Assembly (NCBI GenBank): GCA_025655635.1
Contig: JAHXIM010000527.1
Coordinates: forward strand, 15,178-25,539
Direction of reading: 5' to 3'
Length of the DNA stretch: 10,362 nt
Origin: a gamma proteobacterium symbiont of Lucinoma myriamae
GTDB lineage: Bacteria > Pseudomonadota > Gammaproteobacteria > GRL18
Shown here: one piece after another, positions 6,364 to 10,362 of the stretch
How the letters are laid out: each line of letters opens with the position of its first letter
Position numbering within the stretch: position 1 is the stretch's first letter
Program-made: the position numbers and the translations under genes
The notes under the pieces: generated by a model
The model's input: the letters and a program-made list of their open reading frames with translations, nothing else
Database searches by the model: none
What the model was told of the DNA's origin: nothing

Positions 6364-7464
6364 ATGAATAATTCAGGAAAAAGCCTTCTGGAAAATATTA
6401 CACAGGAAGTTCGTCTGCCGGAAATTAATGCAGATGACTGTGTGCATACACTCTGTAATGATTCAGATTGTCATGCCTGTGCAGCTGCTTGCCCAACAAA
6501 TGCATGGATACTTGACGATGATAATTTAGGACTTGATATAGAAGCCTGTAATGGTTGTGGTCTGTGTATACCTGCCTGCCCAAGCGGCGCACTGCATATT
6601 GATTTCCCCTGGGTCATTCGCACATTAGGTTATCGAATGGTTGCGCTGTTTGCCTGTGAAAAAAGCAATGTAAAACAAAGTAATGGTGTTATCCCCTGTG
6701 TTCATGCACTGGGTACACGACAACTTTTACAACTCTACAAAGCCGGTATTGAGCATATACTACTCACCACAGATGAGTGTAGTAATTGTTCAGTCTTTAA
6801 ATCTGAAAAGCAGCCATCAGAAAACATCTATACTCGTGCTGAACAGCTTAATAAGTTGCTTGCTGAACGCAATAAGCCGTCAATAAAATTATTAAAACAC
6901 AGCTATAGAGTCTGGAATAAGATATTTGCTTCTGATGAAGCCATTAATCGAGGTACACAATTATCAAGACGAAACTTTCTACGTGGCGGCAGTCAACAAT
7001 TTCGTGAACAACTGGTGATAATAGACCCTCTTAATCTACCTGAGTACCGTACAATTCCACCAGGACAACTATTGCCCGAATCAGAAAACACTAATATAAG
7101 ATGGCCCTGGGTGCCAAGTATAGACACTGCACACTGTAATGGCTGTAATACCTGTATAAGACTTTGTCCCACTAATGCTTTACAATTGATTGACGATGAA
7201 GATCAAAATTCAGCTCTGTATAAAATCGATCCGATAAACTGCACCGGATGTGATTTATGCTGTTCGGTCTGTGAATCAAGTGCTATTAGCATTAACAGCT
7301 GGTCTTATGCAGAAATAGACAGCATTCACTTATCTGAAAACAAGTGCAGCGCATGTGGTAATACATTCCATTTACCAGAGCAAAATACACAATCTGAACA
7401 AGATCTCTGTCGTATCTGTCAAAATCACAACCATAGTAGTAAGCTTTTTCAGGTACTTGACTAA
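6364..7464 (+). CDS. Cytoplasmic polyferredoxin, FDH/TorD-operon type with NapF-like C-terminal half
   Basis: The 366-residue product has no signal peptide. The N-terminal half carries two 4Fe-4S motifs (C31/C36-x2-C39-x3-C43-P and C62-x2-C65-x2-C68-x3-C72-P). Then comes a region with paired cysteines (C98, C112, C139, C142) that loosely recalls MvhD-type FeS domains. SRRNFLRG at 201-208 is followed by two more motifs (C258-x2-C261-x2-C264-x3-C268-P; C293-x2-C296-x2-C299-x3-C303) and a rubredoxin/zinc-ribbon-like CxxC pair (C328/C331, C349/C352). The layout resembles FeS proteins found beside TorD-like chaperones in formate dehydrogenase loci, and the second half resembles NapF. Those likenesses are from memory. 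The internal twin-Arg has no hydrophobic stretch after it and is not a Tat signal. Probable role: FeS or cofactor maturation of the molybdoenzyme, or cytoplasmic electron transfer. The upstream RBS is weak (AAGAG at 6354-6358). Confidence 0.75.
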   Translation: MNNSGKSLLENITQEVRLPEINADDCVHTLCNDSDCHACAAACPTNAWILDDDNLGLDIEACNGCGLCIPACPSGALHIDFPWVIRTLGYRMVALFACEKSNVKQSNGVIPCVHALGTRQLLQLYKAGIEHILLTTDECSNCSVFKSEKQPSENIYTRAEQLNKLLAERNKPSIKLLKHSYRVWNKIFASDEAINRGTQLSRRNFLRGGSQQFREQLVIIDPLNLPEYRTIPPGQLLPESENTNIRWPWVPSIDTAHCNGCNTCIRLCPTNALQLIDDEDQNSALYKIDPINCTGCDLCCSVCESSAISINSWSYAEIDSIHLSENKCSACGNTFHLPEQNTQSEQDLCRICQNHNHSSKLFQVLD

Positions 7465-7475
7465 CACAATATTAC

Positions 7476-7479
7476 AGGA
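7476..7479 (+). promoter_or_regulatory. Ribosome binding site deciding the phosphoribulokinase start
   Basis: AGGA ends 7 nt before ATG 7487. It supports that start over the in-frame ATG at 7355, which would overlap the preceding gene by 110 bp and add 44 residues unlike the family. Confidence 0.8.
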
Positions 7480-7486
7480 TCAAATT

Positions 7487-8350
7487 ATGTCACAAAGACA
7501 CCCTATTATTGCCGTCACAGGATCATCTGGAGCGGGAACAACTACAGTTAAAGACACGCTTGATAGCATATTTAATCGAGTTGGAGCACAAGCTGCCTTT
7601 GTAGCGGGAGACAGCTTTCATCGCTACAACAGAATAGAAATGAAAAAAGAGAAAAAAAAGGCAAAAAAAGAAGGTAAAAATCTAAGCCATTTTGGCCCTG
7701 AAGGAAATTTATTTGATAAACAACTCGAACTATTTCAAAGTTACGGAAAAGATGGAACAGGAAAACGTCGCCATTATATCCATGATGGAGGTGAACCAGG
7801 TACCTTTACCTCCTGGGAAGAAATTCCTAATGGTACTGATCTATTGTTTTATGAAGGTTTACATGGCGGAGTTATTGATAAAAAACATAATCTGGCAGAT
7901 GAGGTTGATTTATTGATTGGTGTCGCACCATCCATTAATCTTGAGTGGATTCAAAAAATTAGTCGTGATAGTAAAGATCGTGGTTACCACCCTGATGAAG
8001 TGCAGGAAACAATTTATCGACGTATGTACGACTATATGAATTATATACTGCCGCAATTTTCTAATACTCACATAAATTTTCAGAGAGTGCCTATTATAGA
8101 TACCTCAAATCCTTTTATGGTCAGACAAATACCGACATCTGATCAAAGCCTGGTGGTTATTCATTTTCTTAAATTTCAACCTTCAGTTGAATACAAGTTA
8201 CATTTAAAAGGATTAATCGAAGGACTGCAGATTACCGCTTATAATACTATGGTTATACCCGGTGGGAAAATGCAATATGCTATGGAGTTAATTCTCACTA
8301 AACTCATTCTCGATCTGATGGAGAAACGCGGCCATATGTATAGCAGTTAA
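7487..8350 (+). CDS. cbbP: Phosphoribulokinase, class I
   Basis: The 287-residue product phosphorylates ribulose 5-phosphate with ATP to give ribulose 1,5-bisphosphate, the Rubisco substrate, in the cytoplasm. Length matches the proteobacterial octameric class (about 290). The P-loop GSSGAGTTT is at 12-20. GDSFHRYNR at 41-49 places Asp42, His45 and Arg49 exactly where the Rhodobacter sphaeroides enzyme has its catalytic base and sugar-phosphate contacts. The Walker B region FYEGLHGG is at 121-128, and YHPDEV at 167-172 is also conserved. The segment after Arg49 is unusually Lys-rich (about 53-64). Class I enzymes are typically activated by NADH and inhibited by AMP, which would tie CO2 fixation to reductant supply. 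The gene starts 22 bp after the polyferredoxin gene, on the same strand, with no terminator between, so read-through from the redox operon is likely. No other Calvin-cycle gene is in the window. Confidence 0.95.
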   Translation: MSQRHPIIAVTGSSGAGTTTVKDTLDSIFNRVGAQAAFVAGDSFHRYNRIEMKKEKKKAKKEGKNLSHFGPEGNLFDKQLELFQSYGKDGTGKRRHYIHDGGEPGTFTSWEEIPNGTDLLFYEGLHGGVIDKKHNLADEVDLLIGVAPSINLEWIQKISRDSKDRGYHPDEVQETIYRRMYDYMNYILPQFSNTHINFQRVPIIDTSNPFMVRQIPTSDQSLVVIHFLKFQPSVEYKLHLKGLIEGLQITAYNTMVIPGGKMQYAMELILTKLILDLMEKRGHMYSS

Positions 8351-8372
8351 TAACACTATCACTTATAAACAT

Positions 8373-8449
8373 GGCTATATAGCTCAGTTGGTTAGAGCAC
8401 AGCATTCATAATGCTGGGGTCACTGGTTCAAATCCAGTTATAGCTACCA
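8373..8449 (+). tRNA. tRNA-Met (CAT), elongator type
   Basis: This 77-nt cloverleaf has acceptor GGCTATA/TATAGCT (first pair G-U), a D arm GCTC/GAGC, anticodon stem CAGCA/TGCTG with CAT at 8407-8409, a 5-nt variable loop, T arm ACTGG/CCAGT with loop TTCAAAT, discriminator A and an encoded CCA. D arm and GGGTC variable loop match the gammaproteobacterial elongator tRNA-Met, and the paired 1-72 position argues against an initiator. CAT could also be a lysidine-modified Ile2 tRNA, but the overall likeness favours Met. Confidence 0.93.
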
Positions 8450-8458
8450 TATTTAAAG

Positions 8459-8485
8459 TCTGCCTTATTCATATAATAAGGCAGA
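8459..8485 (+). terminator. Strong stem-loop after tRNA-Met, probable terminator
   Basis: TCTGCCTTATT / AATAAGGCAGA is a perfect 11-bp stem with a 5-nt loop (CATAT), starting 10 nt past the tRNA. The downstream tail is only TTAC, so termination on the + strand may be weak. It may instead help tRNA 3' processing or block read-through into the hemerythrin-like gene 17 bp away. Confidence 0.55.
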
Positions 8486-8502
8486 TTACAAAGAGATTGA
8501 CA

Positions 8503-9015
8503 ATGACATTACATACTAACGATACGTATTATATCTCATCGAAAAAACTATCTGTAAACAATAAATGCATCGATTTTAAAAAGAAACGATGTCAGCAATT
8601 ACAAAAGTTATCTCAGGAACATAATGATTGTATTCCATTTGCTGAAAAAATTGCTCAGATTGCTGAACATGGTGATAGCAGTCAATTGTTAAAAGGCATA
8701 GAATTAGTACAAAAATATAACGAAACAGAGCTTGAAGCTCATCTTAAGCATGAAGAACAAACTATTTTTGCCATACTGGTTCAACATCATAGAGAACATC
8801 TTGAATTATGTATTAGCTTAGGCCGTGAACATGGTTTTATAAGAACACTGGTCGAAGCAATGACGCTGGAAACTGCACAACAGGATTTAGCTGATCTTGC
8901 ACATATTTTGAAACATCACACATTAGAAGAAGAGATGAAATTATTTCCAGTTGTTGAATCATTATTTACTGAAGAACAATTAGATGCTGTATTAGATTTT
9001 ATTCCATGGCACTAA
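8503..9015 (+). CDS. Hemerythrin-like HHE-domain protein
   Basis: The 170-residue all-helical protein has the HHE-type pattern for a di-iron site. Histidine/acid clusters fall on successive helices: EHND (H40), HLKHEE (H80, H83, E84), REHGFI (H110), and HILKHHTLEEEMKLFP (H134, H138/H139, E142-E144). Bacterial members bind O2 or NO, or sense or repair iron and redox stress (for example the RIC/YtfE relatives); the exact role here is unknown. The first 30 or so residues form a polar extension with two Cys (C22, C30) before the domain. ATG 8503 is preferred with AAGAG at 8491-8495 in front; an in-frame TTG at 8497 would add only two residues. It lies between the tRNA stem-loop and a 169-residue protein 38 bp downstream, probably its operon partner. 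Confidence 0.8.
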   Translation: MTLHTNDTYYISSKKLSVNNKCIDFKKKRCQQLQKLSQEHNDCIPFAEKIAQIAEHGDSSQLLKGIELVQKYNETELEAHLKHEEQTIFAILVQHHREHLELCISLGREHGFIRTLVEAMTLETAQQDLADLAHILKHHTLEEEMKLFPVVESLFTEEQLDAVLDFIPWH

Positions 9016-9053
9016 CAAATCAACCATAAAGATGTAGTACAGAGGATATATTT

Positions 9054-9563
9054 ATGAGTAAAGAACAAGAATGGCTGACAGCAATTGAGCAATATAATCA
9101 ACAGGAAGGTAATACGAATGGAAGTATTGTACTTCTTCCCGGCTATCAACCAGAATTATGTCTGATATTGTCAAATCATCTTGATATGAAATTTTATGAT
9201 TACCGACAGGAAGAAATGCAGATGTTTGGTCATCAGGCAGATACTATCGATCTGGCTCATTTAGATAATTGTTTACGAACTCAGTCACAGTCAAAAAGCA
9301 TTTTCGCCCATAACATTGAAGCACTATTATGTGTAAAAACAAAGCAGGAAAGACGTGACTGGCTGCAGTCATTTTTAGATGCTGAATGGAAAAATCCTGT
9401 CTTCATATCCATCGCAGTTTTTCAGGATGATGTGCCGGAAGGTCATCCACATGTCTGTGATTTTGAATTGATGCGCATCCCCAGAGATTCATTAAAAACT
9501 GCTGCAAAAATTCCAAATCGTATGAAATATGATATTGCTGGTATTAAATCAAGAGTCTACTAA
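9054..9563 (+). CDS. Uncharacterised 169-residue protein
   Basis: I do not recognise this family with confidence. It has a good RBS (GAGGA at 9042-9046, 7 nt before ATG), normal codon use and follows the hemerythrin-like gene closely, so it is a real gene. No signal peptide, membrane segment or Walker A motif is seen. The predicted pattern is mixed alpha/beta: a strand GSIVLLPGY (23-31), a helix, an acidic YDYRQEEMQMF segment, helix NIEALLCVKTKQERRDWLQ (about 87-105), and a hydrophobic strand NPVFISIAVF (113-122), then DVPEGHPHVCDFE. The alternation of strands and helices around a hydrophobic core suggests a cytoplasmic Rossmann or P-loop-like fold without the nucleotide loop; this is a guess. 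Confidence 0.8.
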   Translation: MSKEQEWLTAIEQYNQQEGNTNGSIVLLPGYQPELCLILSNHLDMKFYDYRQEEMQMFGHQADTIDLAHLDNCLRTQSQSKSIFAHNIEALLCVKTKQERRDWLQSFLDAEWKNPVFISIAVFQDDVPEGHPHVCDFELMRIPRDSLKTAAKIPNRMKYDIAGIKSRVY

Positions 9564-9582
9564 ATTTTAAGGAATTATTAAT

Positions 9583-9659
9583 GGCTAGATAGCTCAGTTG
9601 GTTAAAGCACAGCGCTCACAATTTCGGGGTCACCAACTGAAAACTAGTTATAGCTACCA
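9583..9659 (+). pseudogene. Decayed tRNA-Met copy
   Basis: This 77-nt segment is a full-length, gap-free copy of the tRNA-Met at 8373-8449 with 15 differences by hand count (11 transitions). The D arm and the 3' end through CCA and the next bases (AGTTATAGCTACCATATT, 9646-9663) are kept. The anticodon stem is broken (CAGCG against TTTCG), the anticodon would be CAC, the T stem is broken and the T loop is CTGAAAA in place of TTCAAAT. It cannot form a normal cloverleaf, so it is called a tRNA pseudogene left by duplication. Confidence 0.85.
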
Positions 9660-9770
9660 TATTCAAACCAGGCATTAGAAGGTACATGGTCAAAAAGTAT
9701 TATTAAATTCTAAACACATACCGCACAGACATTTATTCTCGCATGGAGTCATTCCCTTCAATAATACCAG

Positions 9771-9800
9771 TTGCAGAGCATTCAACAGTTATGTTTTAAT
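9771..9800 (+). promoter_or_regulatory. Possible sigma70-type promoter for the DUF3012 gene
   Basis: TTGCAG (9771-9776) and TTTAAT (9795-9800, five of six to consensus) are 18 bp apart and lie 37 bp before the ATG. The -35 match is poor. The rest of the gap 9660-9837 shows no ORF, RNA or repeat that I can support. Confidence 0.3.
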
Positions 9801-9837
9801 AATCACCACTCAAAACAATAACCGGAGATTAACATCA

Positions 9838-10017
9838 ATGAATATAGTTAAAAATATCATATTTATAGGATTGTTTGCATCAGCCTTACTCACAATTTCC
9901 GCATGTGCACCCGAAATTGGCAGCGAACAATGGTGCAAAGATATGAAGGAAAAACCAAAAGGTGACTGGACAACAAATGATGCTACAGACTTTGCTAAGC
10001 ATTGTCTTTTGAAATAG
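9838..10017 (+). CDS. DUF3012-like small lipoprotein
   Basis: The 59-residue product has a lipoprotein signal: MNIVKN, a hydrophobic run from about 7 to 20, and lipobox ISAC with Cys23 as the lipidated residue. The mature 37 residues, with GSEQWCKDMKEKPKGDW and DATDFAKHCLLK, match my memory of the DUF3012 family, which is small and of unknown function in gammaproteobacteria. Cys33 and Cys56 could form a disulfide in the periplasm. GGAG at 9824-9827 is 10 nt before ATG. It is too short for many ORF callers. It converges on the GGDEF gene, with 15 bp between stop codons. Confidence 0.85.
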   Translation: MNIVKNIIFIGLFASALLTISACAPEIGSEQWCKDMKEKPKGDWTTNDATDFAKHCLLK

Positions 10018-10032
10018 GGAAAAAAAGAGGTA

Positions 10033-10362
10033 TTATGCCGGCATCTCATCTTGTGCTAGTAATACCTTCTCGTCACAACCAACAACCCGTGCTCGCCCTC
10101 CCTCCTTGGCCTGATACATCCGTTCATCAGCCAGTTTTATTAATTCAGGCCAGTCAGAGACATTATCACTCAGCCGTTCAGCATAACCAATGCTGGCAGT
10201 GAGAGGTGTCCCTTCAGGACGTTGACCAAACCACTTATCAATAATACGAAGCATGATGATTTCTAATCCAATAACATCCGTATTGGGAAGTATCACAACA
10301 AATTCCTCTCCTCCCCAGCGAACAACCATATCACTTTGGCGTAGATAGTCCTTCAGGTGTTT
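10033..10362 (-). CDS. Diguanylate cyclase (GGDEF domain), C-terminal part
   Basis: The last 109 residues of a - strand gene are visible; the frame is still open at the window edge, so the N-terminal sensory part lies outside. The active-site motif WGGEEF is intact, and RQSD five residues before it fits the RxxD inhibitory I-site that gives product feedback by c-di-GMP. LTASIGYA and ADERMYQAKEGGRARV follow as usual for GGDEF domains, then a short tail. The product makes c-di-GMP from two GTP and usually controls attachment, biofilm or motility. The methionine at 10329-10327 inside the domain is not the start. Confidence 0.92.
   Translation of the reverse strand, partial: KHLKDYLRQSDMVVRWGGEEFVVILPNTDVIGLEIIMLRIIDKWFGQRPEGTPLTASIGYAERLSDNVSDWPELIKLADERMYQAKEGGRARVVGCDEKVLLAQDEMPA

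Noticed and set aside
6964..6987. SRRNFLRG as a Tat export signal
   Set aside because: It is 200 residues inside the protein, with polar residues after it and no hydrophobic segment.
7355..7486. Upstream in-frame ATG giving a 331-residue phosphoribulokinase
   Set aside because: The extra 44 residues overlap the polyferredoxin gene, do not fit the family, and ATG 7487 has a good RBS and puts the catalytic Asp at 42 as in the reference enzyme.
9583..9659. Second functional tRNA (apparent CAC anticodon, Val)
   Set aside because: Anticodon and T stems do not pair and the T loop has lost its conserved bases.
9810..10202. Open frames at 9810-10049 (-) and 10002-10202 (+)
   Set aside because: They are shadows of the DUF3012 lipoprotein and GGDEF genes, both of which have clear family motifs.

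Overview
The window looks like part of a chemolithoautotrophic, probably sulfur-oxidising, gammaproteobacterial chromosome with moderate to low GC. The basis is a class I (octameric, proteobacterial) phosphoribulokinase of the Calvin cycle, a Tat-exported Dms-type molybdoenzyme with dedicated c-type cytochromes, a DUF3012 lipoprotein and a gamma-like elongator tRNA-Met with an encoded CCA. The taxonomic and metabolic call is inference; no taxon-specific marker is present.

Positions 1-875 hold the 3' part of a very repetitive gene. Its product has glycine at every third residue and methionine in front of nearly every X-Gly pair (81 M-X-G triplets), interrupted by two copies of one 17-residue aromatic cassette and one 8-residue Trp/Arg segment. 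A strong rho-independent terminator follows at 969-994.

Positions 1066-8350 hold seven tightly spaced + strand genes that look like one operon: pentahaem cytochrome c, DmsA-like molybdenum catalytic subunit (Tat signal), DmsB-like four-cluster ferredoxin subunit, TorD/DmsD-like chaperone, monohaem cytochrome c, a large polyferredoxin with an internal NapF-like half, and phosphoribulokinase. The first five genes form a coherent exported redox module: the A and B subunits fold in the cytoplasm with the chaperone, leave by Tat, and exchange electrons with periplasmic haem proteins instead of a DmsC/NrfD-type membrane anchor, which is absent here. The substrate and direction of catalysis cannot be read from the sequence. 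The catalytic subunit has His where the third Cys of its N-terminal FeS motif is expected.

Positions 8373-9659 form a small islet bounded by an intact tRNA-Met(CAT) and a decayed full-length copy of the same tRNA 1210 bp downstream. Between them are a hemerythrin-like HHE protein and a 169-residue protein I do not recognise. Positions 9838-10017 encode a DUF3012 lipoprotein. The right edge holds the C-terminal half of a GGDEF diguanylate cyclase on the - strand, convergent with it.
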